Shown here: positions 23,835-32,606 of the stretch, in pieces
How the letters are laid out: each line of letters begins with the position of its first letter
How positions within the stretch are numbered: the first letter of the stretch is position 1
Made by a program: the position numbers and the translations under genes
The notes under the pieces: generated by a model
Told to the model about the DNA's origin: nothing
Database searches by the model: none
Seen by the model: the letters and a program-made list of their open reading frames with translations, nothing else
Assembly (NCBI RefSeq): GCF_024648885.1
Contig: NZ_JANBBF010000008.1
Span: 310,001 to 374,000, forward strand
Length of the DNA stretch: 64,000 nt
Direction: 5' to 3'
Origin: Prauserella salsuginis
GTDB lineage: Bacteria > Actinomycetota > Actinomycetes > Mycobacteriales > Pseudonocardiaceae

Positions 23835-25927
23835 GCACCCACCTCCACGCCGAGTTGCTGCTTGAGCCAGCGCACCTGCGTGAGCATGAGGTTCTCGGCG
23901 ACCTCCTCGGCCTGTGGCGTCATGTGCGTCGCCCCGGCCAGCGGCAGGAACGTGTGCGCCCGTCCCGCGGCCAGCAGCTCCGACGAGAGCCGCAGTGCGT
24001 GGGCGACGAACACGTTGTCGTCGGCGAGCCCGTGCACGATCAGCAGTGAGCGTTCCAGTTCCGGAGCGTCGGTGATCAGCGAGTTGCGCTCGTAGACCTC
24101 CGGCCGTTCGTCGGGGTCGCCGAGGTAGCGCTCGGTGTAGTGCGTGTCGTACAGGCTCCAGTCGGTCACCGGGGCGCCCGCGACGCCCGCGGTGAACACG
24201 TCCGGCCTGCGCAGGACGGCGGCGGCCGCCAGATAACCGCCGAACGACCAGCCGCGGATGGCGACCCGCCCGAGGTCGAGGTCGCCGAACCGCTCCGCCG
24301 CAGCGTGCAGCGCGTCGACCTGGTCGGCCAACGCGACGTCGCCGAGGTCACCGGCCATCGCCCGTTCCCACTCCGGCCCGCGCCCCGGCGATCCCCGGCC
24401 GTCGACGACGAGCACGGCGAATCCCTGGTCGGCCAGCCACTGCGGGGTGAGCATCGCGTTCCTGCTGCGCAACACCCGTTGTGCGTGCGGCCCGCCGTAG
24501 GGATCGAGCAGTACGGGCAGCGGCCCCTCGCCCGGTTCGTGACCGGTGGGCAGCACCAGCGCCGCACGCAGCGCGCGCTCCCCCAGTTCGAGCCAGTGCA
24601 CGTTCGGCACCAGGCCGGGGTCGGCGGCGACGGAGGCGATGTCGCCGACGCGCTCGCCCCCGGCCAGCACGGAGACGCGAATGCCGGCGTAGTCGGGGCT
24701 CCACGAAGCGAGCACCGCCGTCTCGGCCGTCCCGGCTCCGTTGTGGACACCCACCCCGTCCGACAGCCGCCGCACCGCACCGCCTTCGGTGCGGTAGACG
24801 TGAATCTGGGTCGGATCGTCGTCGGAGGCGCTGAACAGCACCTCGTCGCCGACGTCGATGACCGAACGCACCTGCAGGTCCGTGCCCGTCACGGGGGCAC
24901 CGTCGACGAACAGCCGGTACGCCCCTTCGGCGACACCGACGTGCACCAGCCGCCCGTCCGGGGTCCACGCGGGGACCCCGGGGACGATCTCGACCCAGTC
25001 CGGGTCCTTCTCGGTGTGCAGCAGCCGCGTCGACCCGTCGGTGACGTCGAGGGCGCGGATCTCGAGACACTTCTGGTCCCGCGACTGCACGGTCAGCAGC
25101 GGCGGCCCACCCGCCGACCAGTGCACCGCCACGAGGTATTCCCATTCGCCGGCCGGCACGTCCACCCGGACCCCGTCGAGCGTGACGACCGCCAGCGACA
25201 CGGCGACGTTCGTGGTGCCGGCCGCCGGGTAGGCGACCGTGTTCACCGGTGCCGCGGGGTTGGCCGGGTCGGCGATGTGCCAGCGCGGCACCTCCGAGCG
25301 GTCGCTGCGCTGGACGAGCAGGCTCCGCCCGTCCGGCGACCACCAGTAGCCGCGCACCCGGCGCATCTCCTCGGCCGCGATGAACTCGGCCAGCCCCCAG
25401 CTGACGTCCTCGTCGTCGGTCTCCTCCGGCCCGGCCACGACCCGATCGTCACCGGTCGCCAGGTCCACCACGTGCAGCCGCCGGTCCGCGACGTAGGCCA
25501 CGTGGGTGCCCTGCGGATTCGGCCGCGGATCGATCACCGCGGCGTCCACGAGCATCCGCGCCGCACCCGTGGCGAGGTCGGCGGTGTAGAGCCTGCCGGA
25601 CAGCGAGAAGGCCGCGACCGCGCCCTCGGCATCGGTCGCGTAGCCGACGACACCCCCCGACGTCTCCCGCGCACGCTCGCGCCTGGCCCGTTCCTCGGCG
25701 GGCAGGTCCTCCTCGCCGGGCAACAGCTCGGCCGCATCGACGAGTTTCGATTCCTCGCCGGAGGCGACGTCGAGTTGCCACAGGCTGTTGCGCCGGTCGT
25801 GGCCGGATTCGGAGCGGAGGAACAGCACGCGCTCGCCGTCGGGCGTGGCCTGGAACTGCCGGGGCGTGCCGAGCGTGAACCGTTGGGTGCGGGCCTGTGC
25901 GCGGAGGAAGGAGAGATCGTCTGTCAC
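23831..25927 (-). CDS. S9 family prolyl oligopeptidase (DPP IV-like)
   Basis: A 698-residue serine peptidase. An N-terminal beta-propeller (to about residue 430; e.g. RGYWWSPDGRSLLVQRSD, containing WSPD) precedes an alpha/beta-hydrolase domain. The catalytic triad is recognisable: Ser about 561 in RGWSFGGYLAAAA, Asp about 636 in HGLADDNVFVAH and His about 668 in GATHMTPQAEE. Such enzymes remove dipeptides from small peptides. No signal peptide is seen, so it is probably cytoplasmic. GTG at 25927 is the likely start (VTDDLSFLRAQARTQRF); the ribosome site is weak. The LLM oxidoreductase follows with a 4-bp overlap. Confidence 0.9.
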   Translation of the reverse strand: MTDDLSFLRAQARTQRFTLGTPRQFQATPDGERVLFLRSESGHDRRNSLWQLDVASGEESKLVDAAELLPGEEDLPAEERARRERARETSGGVVGYATDAEGAVAAFSLSGRLYTADLATGAARMLVDAAVIDPRPNPQGTHVAYVADRRLHVVDLATGDDRVVAGPEETDDEDVSWGLAEFIAAEEMRRVRGYWWSPDGRSLLVQRSDRSEVPRWHIADPANPAAPVNTVAYPAAGTTNVAVSLAVVTLDGVRVDVPAGEWEYLVAVHWSAGGPPLLTVQSRDQKCLEIRALDVTDGSTRLLHTEKDPDWVEIVPGVPAWTPDGRLVHVGVAEGAYRLFVDGAPVTGTDLQVRSVIDVGDEVLFSASDDDPTQIHVYRTEGGAVRRLSDGVGVHNGAGTAETAVLASWSPDYAGIRVSVLAGGERVGDIASVAADPGLVPNVHWLELGERALRAALVLPTGHEPGEGPLPVLLDPYGGPHAQRVLRSRNAMLTPQWLADQGFAVLVVDGRGSPGRGPEWERAMAGDLGDVALADQVDALHAAAERFGDLDLGRVAIRGWSFGGYLAAAAVLRRPDVFTAGVAGAPVTDWSLYDTHYTERYLGDPDERPEVYERNSLITDAPELERSLLIVHGLADDNVFVAHALRLSSELLAAGRAHTFLPLAGATHMTPQAEEVAENLMLTQVRWLKQQLGVEVGA

Positions 25928-26106
25928 GGAAGGACACTCTGGCAGACCCGGCAGCCGCGCTGCCACGGCCGCGGCCGCGGCGCCGCACAACCCGCCGCCG
26001 CGGGGACAACGAATCACCGCTTGATCCGGACGAGCACGCAACGATCCTCGCTTCTGCGCAATGCATTCCGGCTGATCTCGGCACCGATCGGCCCTAATCT
26101 GAACGC

Positions 26107-27363
26107 ATGACGACGTTCGCCGACCGCACTGCCGACACGCCCACGCCCTCCGAGGCCGCCCCGGCGGCCACGGCCGACTACATCGCGCTCGACGAGCAGT
26201 GGAGCACGCACAACTACCACCCGCTGCCCGTCGTGATCGCCGGCGGCGAGGGCGCCACCGTCACCGACGTCGACGGAACGACGTACCTGGACTTCCTGTC
26301 CGGCTATTCGGCCCTGAACTTCGGGCATCGGCACCCGGATCTCGTCGCCGCCGCGACCGCGCAGCTGGACCGGGTCACGCTGACCTCCCGCGCCTTCCAC
26401 CACGACCAGTTCGGCCTGTTCTGCCGCGAGCTCGCCGAGCTGACCGGCACCGAGATGGTGCTGCCGATGAACTCCGGCGCCGAGGCGGTCGAATCCGCCA
26501 TCAAGGTCGCGCGCAAGTGGGCCCACCGCGTGAAGGGCGTGCCCGACGGGCAGGCGCGCATCGTCGTCGCCTCCGACAACTTCCACGGGCGCACCACGAC
26601 CATCGTCTCGTTCTCCACCGACGACGACGCACGCGCCGACTTCGGTCCCTTCACCCCGGGCTTCGACGTCGTGCCCTACGGCGACGCCGAGGCGCTCGCC
26701 GGTGCGATCACCGACCACACCGCGGCGGTGCTCGTCGAACCGGTCCAGGGCGAGGCCGGCGTCATCGTCCCGCCCGCCGGATACCTGGCCGAGGTCCGCA
26801 GGCTGTGCGACGAGGCCGGCGCCCTTCTCATCGCCGACGAGATCCAGTCCGGCCTGTGCCGCACGGGCACGATCTTCGCGCTGGAGCACGAGGGCGTGCG
26901 GGCGGACCTGTACACCCTCGGCAAGGCCCTCGGCGGCGGCATCGTGCCGGTGTCGGCCGTCGTCGGCCGCCGCGACGTCCTCGGCGTGCTGCGGCCGGGG
27001 GAACACGGCTCGACGTTCGGCGGCAACCCGCTGGCCTGCGCCGTCGGTCGTGCCGTGGTGCGGCTGCTGTCGACCGGCGAGTTCGCCGAGCGTGCCACCG
27101 CGCTCGGCGAACACCTCCACGGCCGACTGTCCGGGCTCGTCGGCCACGGCGTCAGCGCGATCCGCGGCCGCGGGCTCTGGGCGGGGGTCGACATCGCCCC
27201 CGGCGGGCCGACCGGCCGGCAGGCCTCCGAGGCACTGCGCGAACGCGGCGTGCTCTGCAAGGAGACCCACGGCTCGACACTGCGGATCGCGCCGCCGCTG
27301 GTGATCACCGAGGCCGAACTCGACCGCGGGATCGACGCGATCGAAGCCGTGGTTACCGGCTGA
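26107..27363 (+). CDS. rocD: Ornithine--oxo-acid transaminase
   Basis: A 418-residue class III PLP-dependent aminotransferase that converts ornithine and a 2-oxo acid to glutamate-5-semialdehyde and an amino acid, in arginine/ornithine catabolism. Family features: THNYHPLPVVIAGGEG and GYSALNFGHRHPDLV at the N terminus, PMNSGAEAVESAIKVARKW for PLP phosphate, LVEPVQGEAGVIVPP, LLIADEIQSGLCRTG with the cofactor Asp, and the Schiff-base Lys in TLGKALGGGIVPVSA. The -10-like TAATCT (26095-26100) is 6 nt before the ATG, so the transcript is probably leaderless. The DUF2252 gene follows after 34 bp. No other arginine genes are nearby. Confidence 0.93.
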   Translation: MTTFADRTADTPTPSEAAPAATADYIALDEQWSTHNYHPLPVVIAGGEGATVTDVDGTTYLDFLSGYSALNFGHRHPDLVAAATAQLDRVTLTSRAFHHDQFGLFCRELAELTGTEMVLPMNSGAEAVESAIKVARKWAHRVKGVPDGQARIVVASDNFHGRTTTIVSFSTDDDARADFGPFTPGFDVVPYGDAEALAGAITDHTAAVLVEPVQGEAGVIVPPAGYLAEVRRLCDEAGALLIADEIQSGLCRTGTIFALEHEGVRADLYTLGKALGGGIVPVSAVVGRRDVLGVLRPGEHGSTFGGNPLACAVGRAVVRLLSTGEFAERATALGEHLHGRLSGLVGHGVSAIRGRGLWAGVDIAPGGPTGRQASEALRERGVLCKETHGSTLRIAPPLVITEAELDRGIDAIEAVVTG

Positions 27364-27397
27364 CCCCGGCGGTACCCGGCGCGGGCAGAATGAGGCC

Positions 27398-28765
27398 ATG
27401 ATCGATCTGCGCACGCCGGTGAGCACCGACGAGGTCGTCGCCCGTGGCAAGGTGTTGCGGGACGCGACGCCGCCCACCTCCCACGACCACGACGCGGCGA
27501 ATCCGCAGCGCCCGGACGTGCTCGCCTACATCGAGGCGAGCAACGCCGGACGACTGCCGCATCTGCTGCCGTTACGGCACGGCCGGATGGCCGCGTCCCC
27601 GTTCGCCTTCTACCGCGGCGCCGCCGGACTGATGGCCACCGACCTGGCGGGGACGCCGTCGAGCGGACTGCACGTCCAGTTGTGCGGCGACGCCCACGCG
27701 GCGAACTTCGGGCTCTACGGCACCCCCGAGGGCGAGATCGTCATGGACATCAACGATTTCGACGAGACCGTGCCGGGGCCGTGGGAGTGGGACCTCAAGC
27801 GCCTCGCGACGAGTCTCGTGCTCGCGGGCCGCGAAGGCGGCGTGTCGGACGGGAAGTGCTTGAAAGCGGCCGAGGACGTCGTGAAGTCCTACCGCCGCAC
27901 GGTGCGCGAACTCGCCGAGGTGCCGTTTCTGCGGTCGTGGAACGCGCTGCCGGACTCGTCGGTCGTGGAGAAGGCGAAGGCCGACGAGCTGATCGACGAC
28001 TTCGAGAAGGCCGCCGCGAAGGCGCGGAAGAACACGAGTGCCAAGATCGCGGCGAAGCGCACCGAGGAGTATTCCCACGGTTCGGGCGAGAGCGAGTGGC
28101 GGTTCACCGAGGAACCGCCGAAGCGCACTCGCGTCGACGATGCCACGGCCGACGCCGTGATCGCCGGCCTCGAGTCCTACGTGGACACACTACGGGAGTC
28201 CCGGCGCAACCTCATCGCCCGCTACTCGGTGTCCGATGTGGCCTTCCGCGTCGTCGGCACCGGGAGTGTCGGCCGCCGCGGGTACATCGCACTGCTGCGC
28301 GGCAACGGCGACGAGGCACTCGTGCTGCAGCTCAAGGAGGCATGCCCGTCCGCGCTGGCCGACGTCCTCACCCCCGAGCCGTGGGATCACGAGGGACACC
28401 GCATCGTGCACGGCGCACGCCTGGTGCAGGCCGAGACCGACATCCTGCTCGGCTGGACGACGATCGAGGGCAGGGCGTACATCGTGCGCCAGTTCCGCAA
28501 CATGAAGGGCGACATCGACCCGACCGGTCTCGACGGCGGGCATCTCGACGACTACGGCAGGCTCGCCGGGGCGCTACTCGCGCGGGCCCACACCCGTTCG
28601 CTCGACCCGCGCCTGCTGGCGGGCTACTTCGCCGAGGACAGCGACATGGACGAGGCGGTCGGCCGCTACGCCGTGCGCTACGCCGACCGGACCGAGGCCG
28701 ACCACGCCGAACTGGTCGCCGCCATCGACGCCGGCAAGCTCGCGGCCGAGTCCTCCGACGACTGA
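27398..28765 (+). CDS. DUF2252 domain-containing protein
   Basis: A 455-residue DUF2252 protein, a family with a kinase-like (aminoglycoside phosphotransferase-related) appearance but no established reaction. Marks are MAASPFAFYRGAAGLMATDL, HVQLCGDAHAANFGLYG, IVMDINDFDETVPGPWEWDL (the HGD/DFDE pair resembling catalytic and metal sites) and KRLATSLVLAGRE. The middle is Lys/Glu-rich. ATG at 27398 has CAGAAT (27386-27391) 6 nt upstream and no clear ribosome site. It may share a transcript with rocD. It ends at a strong bidirectional terminator. Confidence 0.88.
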   Translation: MIDLRTPVSTDEVVARGKVLRDATPPTSHDHDAANPQRPDVLAYIEASNAGRLPHLLPLRHGRMAASPFAFYRGAAGLMATDLAGTPSSGLHVQLCGDAHAANFGLYGTPEGEIVMDINDFDETVPGPWEWDLKRLATSLVLAGREGGVSDGKCLKAAEDVVKSYRRTVRELAEVPFLRSWNALPDSSVVEKAKADELIDDFEKAAAKARKNTSAKIAAKRTEEYSHGSGESEWRFTEEPPKRTRVDDATADAVIAGLESYVDTLRESRRNLIARYSVSDVAFRVVGTGSVGRRGYIALLRGNGDEALVLQLKEACPSALADVLTPEPWDHEGHRIVHGARLVQAETDILLGWTTIEGRAYIVRQFRNMKGDIDPTGLDGGHLDDYGRLAGALLARAHTRSLDPRLLAGYFAEDSDMDEAVGRYAVRYADRTEADHAELVAAIDAGKLAAESSDD

Positions 28766-28820
28766 GCCGAGGACGAGGATCCGGTCCGAGAACGACACCG
28801 GTTGGAGAACGACCGAGCCG

Positions 28821-28864
28821 GGCCGGTCCGGCGCCGTGGCGGATGCCGCTGCGCCGGACCGGCC
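28821..28864. terminator. Bidirectional terminator between DUF2252 and aldehyde dehydrogenase genes
   Basis: Perfect 14-nt arms GGCCGGTCCGGCGC (28821-28834) and GCGCCGGACCGGCC (28851-28864) enclose a 16-nt loop. It lies in the 108-bp gap between convergent genes and would serve both. Confidence 0.8.
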
Positions 28865-28873
28865 GGGAGTGGC

Positions 28874-30310
28874 TCAGTGCGCGATACTGACCGAACGGGT
28901 GTTCAGGTAGGCCTCCATCGCCTCGGGGCCGCCTTCGGAGCCGTAGCCGGAGTCCTTCACGCCGCCGAACGGCAGCTCCGCCGACGGCATGGCGGGCATG
29001 TTGACCCACAGCATGCCCACTTCCACCTTCCGCGTCAGCGTGTCCGCGGCGGCCAGCGAGCGGGTGAAGGCATAACCGGCGAGCCCGTAGGACAACCGGT
29101 TGGCCTCGGTGATCGCCTCGTCGAGGTCGGTGAACCCGCGGATCGCGGCGAGGGGTCCGAACGGCTCCTCGTTGAACAGCCGCGCGTCGGAGGGAACGTC
29201 GTCGAGCACGGTCGGCGCCCAGAAGTTCCCGGCGTCGCCGATCCGTTCACCTCCCGCGAGGGTGGCCGCCCCGCGGCCCACGGCGTCGTCGTACAGCGAG
29301 GCCATCGCGTCGAGGCGCCTGCTGTTGGCCAGCGGACCCATCTCGGTGCCCTCGGCCAGGCCGTCACCCACGGACACGCCGGTGGCCGACTGCGCCAACG
29401 CCTTGGCGAAGTCCTGCCGCACCGACTCGTGGACGAGGAACCGCGTCGGCGAGATGCACACCTGGCCCGCGTTGCGGAACTTGGCCTTGGCCATGATCTT
29501 CACGGCGCGCTCGACGTCGGCGTCCTCGCACACGATCACCGGCGCATGTCCGCCCAGCTCCATCGACACCCGCTTCATGTGCCTGCCGGCGAGCTCGGCC
29601 AGTTGCTTGCCGACCGCGGTCGAGCCCGTGAACGTGATCTTGCGGATCACCGGGTGCGCGATCAGGTACTCGGAGATCTCCGCGGGATCGCCGTAGACGA
29701 GCGCAAGGACACCCGCGGGCAGGCCGGCGTCCTGGAACGCGCGCACCAGCGCCGCCGGACTGGCCGGCGTCTCCTCCGGCGCCTTGACGACCATCGAACA
29801 GCCCGTGGCCAGGCAGGCGCCGAGTTTGCGCACCACCTGGTTGATCGGGAAGTTCCACGGCGTGAAGGCCGCCACTGGGCCGACCGGGTCCTTCACCACG
29901 AGCTGGCGGATCGTCGGGTCGCCGCGATGCGGCACCGTGCGGCCGTAGACGCGCAGCCCCTCGTCGGCGAACCAGTCGATGATGTCCGCGCCGGCCAGGA
30001 TCTCGCCCTTGGCCTCGAACAGCGGCTTGCCCTGCTCACGGGTCATCAGATCGGCGATCTCGTCGACCCGCTCGCGCACCAGTCCGGCGGCGCGGTGCAT
30101 GATCGCGGCCCGCTGCGCGGGCGTGTAGTCACGCCACACCTCGAAGCCACGGCGCACCGAGTCGGCGGCGAGGTCGAGGTCCCGCCGCGAGGCGCGGGCC
30201 ACCTGGCCGATGACCTCGCCGGTCGCGGGGTTGTGCACGTCGAGGGAACGTCCGTCCTCCCCGTCCCTCCAGTCGTCGTCGATGAAGAGCCGGGTGTCCG
30301 GATAGGTCAT
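28874..30310 (-). CDS. NAD(P)-dependent aldehyde dehydrogenase (succinate-semialdehyde type)
   Basis: A 478-residue aldehyde dehydrogenase of the GabD-like group. It has the cofactor segment [16 protein letters not shown], general base Glu251 in [16 protein letters not shown], nucleophile Cys285 in [12 protein letters not shown] and the C-terminal [20 protein letters not shown] at 30310 follows AAGGAGG at 9 nt. It is the last gene of the sugar-acid cluster. In that setting it probably oxidises the aldehyde released by the aldolase, or 2-oxoglutarate semialdehyde, to the acid; succinate semialdehyde is the textbook substrate of the subgroup. The choice cannot be made from sequence. Confidence 0.9.
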   Translation of the reverse strand: MTYPDTRLFIDDDWRDGEDGRSLDVHNPATGEVIGQVARASRRDLDLAADSVRRGFEVWRDYTPAQRAAIMHRAAGLVRERVDEIADLMTREQGKPLFEAKGEILAGADIIDWFADEGLRVYGRTVPHRGDPTIRQLVVKDPVGPVAAFTPWNFPINQVVRKLGACLATGCSMVVKAPEETPASPAALVRAFQDAGLPAGVLALVYGDPAEISEYLIAHPVIRKITFTGSTAVGKQLAELAGRHMKRVSMELGGHAPVIVCEDADVERAVKIMAKAKFRNAGQVCISPTRFLVHESVRQDFAKALAQSATGVSVGDGLAEGTEMGPLANSRRLDAMASLYDDAVGRGAATLAGGERIGDAGNFWAPTVLDDVPSDARLFNEEPFGPLAAIRGFTDLDEAITEANRLSYGLAGYAFTRSLAAADTLTRKVEVGMLWVNMPAMPSAELPFGGVKDSGYGSEGGPEAMEAYLNTRSVSIAH

Positions 30311-30470
30311 CTCGGAAAGCCTCCTTGATCGCGTGCGCTCGGTTTGCGGCAACGGGTGACGGGCGCCGCGGCCGGAACGGCAACGGGCGCGACGTCGCGG
30401 CGGGATGCACCAGGTGGTTCCCGCGCGCCGGCCACCCCCGACGGTACCGCGCATCGCCACCTACCCGCCG

Positions 30471-31886
30471 CTATGCGCCCGACAGTTCGAGACCCACCAC
30501 CTCCATCACGGTGTAGACCGCCAGCAGCGTGATGGCGACACTGCTGATGACGAAGGCGACCGTGAGCCACCCGTTGCGTTTGAACCGCGCGTCGACCTCC
30601 GTGGCGCGCAACCGCCACACGGCGACGAGCACCGCCAGCAGGAAGATCCCGGTCGCGATCGCGCCGATCTGCATCAGCACCAACGGCGAGCGCACGAACA
30701 GGAACATCACCATCCAGAGGACCGGCAGACACACCGTGAAGATCTTCAGTACCCGCGCACGGACCCTGGCGTCGTACCAGTCGATCACACCCATCAGCCC
30801 GAGCGTGTTGGTCCACAGCCGGGGTACCGCGGCCGCCGAGGCGATGTTGGTGGAGAACAGCACACAGATCGCACCGACGAGGAACAACGCCTCGGCCCAC
30901 GGGCCGAGAGTGTCGGTGTACATCCGCGAGACGGTGGTGATCACCTGGTTGCCCTCGGGCACCAGATTCTGCGAGTGCAACACGCTCGCACCGACCACGT
31001 AGAACGACAGCGTGGCCACCGTGCAGATCAGCCACGAGACGAACACGTCCAGCTGCATCACCTTGATCCAGCCCTCGGCGCGCCGCGCCCGTTCCTCCGT
31101 GCCGTCGTCTGCGCCGGTCCAGCGCGCGTACCCCTTCTCGAGGCACCAGTAGGTGTAGTTGGTCATGTCGTCGGCACCGACGCCGGTCGAGCCGAACATC
31201 GCGACCGCGAGGCCGACCGTGCCTGCGGGAATCGCGAAGCTCAGGCCGTCGCCGAAATCTCCGGGGCTGTACGCGAACGGCGTGAACGGCAGCGCCAGCA
31301 CGAGCGCCACCGTGCTCAACGTGAACAGCGCCACCGACCACGTCGTGATCATCTCGACCACGCTGTAGCGGTTGCTGCGCAGCAGTCCGATGGTGAGCGC
31401 GGTGACGATGACGGCCCACGTACTGAGCGACGCGCCGCTGAGCGGCTCACCCACGATGGGCCACAGGATCGAGAACGCGGCCGCGGCACCACCGATCACG
31501 CCGCCGCGCTGGAAGTTCTTCGCGATGTCGAGACCGATCCACAACCAGTTGATCCAGCCCATGGGGCCGATCTTCGGCGGGATCGTGGAATAGCCCGCCA
31601 TCGCGGTCCTGCCGTTGAGGATCGCCCAGCGGGCGAGCTCCATCTGCACCCACACCTTGACGGCGGCGCCGACGATGACCAGCCACAACAGGACGAACCC
31701 GGCGCGAGCCCCCAGCGACGTCGTGACAAGCAGTTCACCCGATCCCACCACCGAAGCGGTGAGCACGATGCCGGGACCGAGGTGACGCAGCCTGCCGCGC
31801 AATGTCGTCGGCGGCTCTCTGACGTCGTCCGCGCGGAGCCGGTAGGGGTCCTCGATGGGAGTGTCGGGCACGTCCTTGGTCGACAT
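30471..31886 (-). CDS. Nramp-fold (SLC11-like) transporter lacking the metal-binding motifs
   Basis: A 471-residue polytopic protein with about eleven helices whose overall sequence is Nramp-like (LRHLGPGIVLTASVVGSGEL, LARWAILNGRTAMAGY, VAMFGSTGVGADD). In true Nramp metal transporters helix 1 has DPGN and helix 6 has MPHN. Here the helix 1 position reads GSGE (residues 48-51) and helix 6 reads GSTGVGADD (232-240), so the transition-metal ligands are gone. It sits between the aldolase and aldehyde dehydrogenase genes of a sugar-acid operon, suggesting an organic acid rather than a metal as substrate; this is an inference. ATG at 31886 is preceded by GAAAGGAAG. Confidence 0.85.
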   Translation of the reverse strand: MSTKDVPDTPIEDPYRLRADDVREPPTTLRGRLRHLGPGIVLTASVVGSGELLVTTSLGARAGFVLLWLVIVGAAVKVWVQMELARWAILNGRTAMAGYSTIPPKIGPMGWINWLWIGLDIAKNFQRGGVIGGAAAAFSILWPIVGEPLSGASLSTWAVIVTALTIGLLRSNRYSVVEMITTWSVALFTLSTVALVLALPFTPFAYSPGDFGDGLSFAIPAGTVGLAVAMFGSTGVGADDMTNYTYWCLEKGYARWTGADDGTEERARRAEGWIKVMQLDVFVSWLICTVATLSFYVVGASVLHSQNLVPEGNQVITTVSRMYTDTLGPWAEALFLVGAICVLFSTNIASAAAVPRLWTNTLGLMGVIDWYDARVRARVLKIFTVCLPVLWMVMFLFVRSPLVLMQIGAIATGIFLLAVLVAVWRLRATEVDARFKRNGWLTVAFVISSVAITLLAVYTVMEVVGLELSGA

Positions 31887-31949
31887 GACGAGGCTTCCTT
31901 TCGGGGTCGGCGTCGTTGCCGGGAGGCCTGGTGGACGGGTGTGGAGCTG

Positions 31950-32567
31950 CTAGCTCACCGCCTCGACGAGGCGGCGTGCCTGTGTGCGCACCGTGTCCGG
32001 GTCGCCGGGGACACCGAGCAGCTGCACGCCGACGCCCACACCCGCGCAGCCCTCGTCCAGGCACGCACGGGCGAGGTCGGGGCCCACGCCGCCGGTGGCC
32101 AACATCGGAACATCGGGCAGCGGCCCCTTGAGTTGCCGGAGGTGTCCCACGCCCACCGGGGCGATCGGAAACACCTTCACCACGTCGGCGCCGAGCCGCA
32201 CCGCCTGCACCACCTCGGTCGGGGTGAACGCGCCGGGCACCGCACCGAGCCCGAGTTCCTTCGCCCGCTCGATGACGGCTTCGTCCACGTGCGGGGAAAC
32301 CACGAACCGAGCGCCCGCCTCCGCCGCACGCGAGACGTCGTCGGCGGTCATCACGGTGCCCGCACCGAGGGCGAGGCCGTCGCCGTACTCGTCCCGCAAC
32401 GCGCGGATCGCGGCGAACGGCTCGTCGGAGTTCAGCGTCACCTCGAACAGCCGGATTCCCTCGTCCCGCAGCAACGCGGTGAGGTCGAGACATTCCCGTA
32501 TGGACTGTCCGCGGTAGATCACCATCGCGCGGTGCTGCCGGACCTGTCGGAGGACGTCGTCGGCCAT
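31950..32567 (-). CDS. 2-dehydro-3-deoxy-(phospho)aldonate aldolase, DgoA/Eda family
   Basis: A 205-residue class I aldolase of the KDPG/KDPGal family, which cleaves a 2-keto-3-deoxy sugar acid to pyruvate and an aldehyde. The Schiff-base lysine is Lys131 (ADVVKVFP), the proton-shuttling glutamate is Glu42 (LFEVTLNSDEPF), and LGAGTVMTADDV binds the pyruvyl part. The text FEVTLNS and GAGTVMT resembles DgoA more than Eda, whose EVTLRT arginine is replaced by Asn here; the GGSW phosphate loop of Eda is also absent. With no sugar-acid kinase in the cluster, an unphosphorylated substrate is plausible. ATG at 32567 follows GAGGAGACC. Confidence 0.88.
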   Translation of the reverse strand: MADDVLRQVRQHRAMVIYRGQSIRECLDLTALLRDEGIRLFEVTLNSDEPFAAIRALRDEYGDGLALGAGTVMTADDVSRAAEAGARFVVSPHVDEAVIERAKELGLGAVPGAFTPTEVVQAVRLGADVVKVFPIAPVGVGHLRQLKGPLPDVPMLATGGVGPDLARACLDEGCAGVGVGVQLLGVPGDPDTVRTQARRLVEAVS

Positions 32568-32606
32568 GGTCTCCTCACCTTCTGCGGGGACGGTCGGTTC
32601 GGGCCA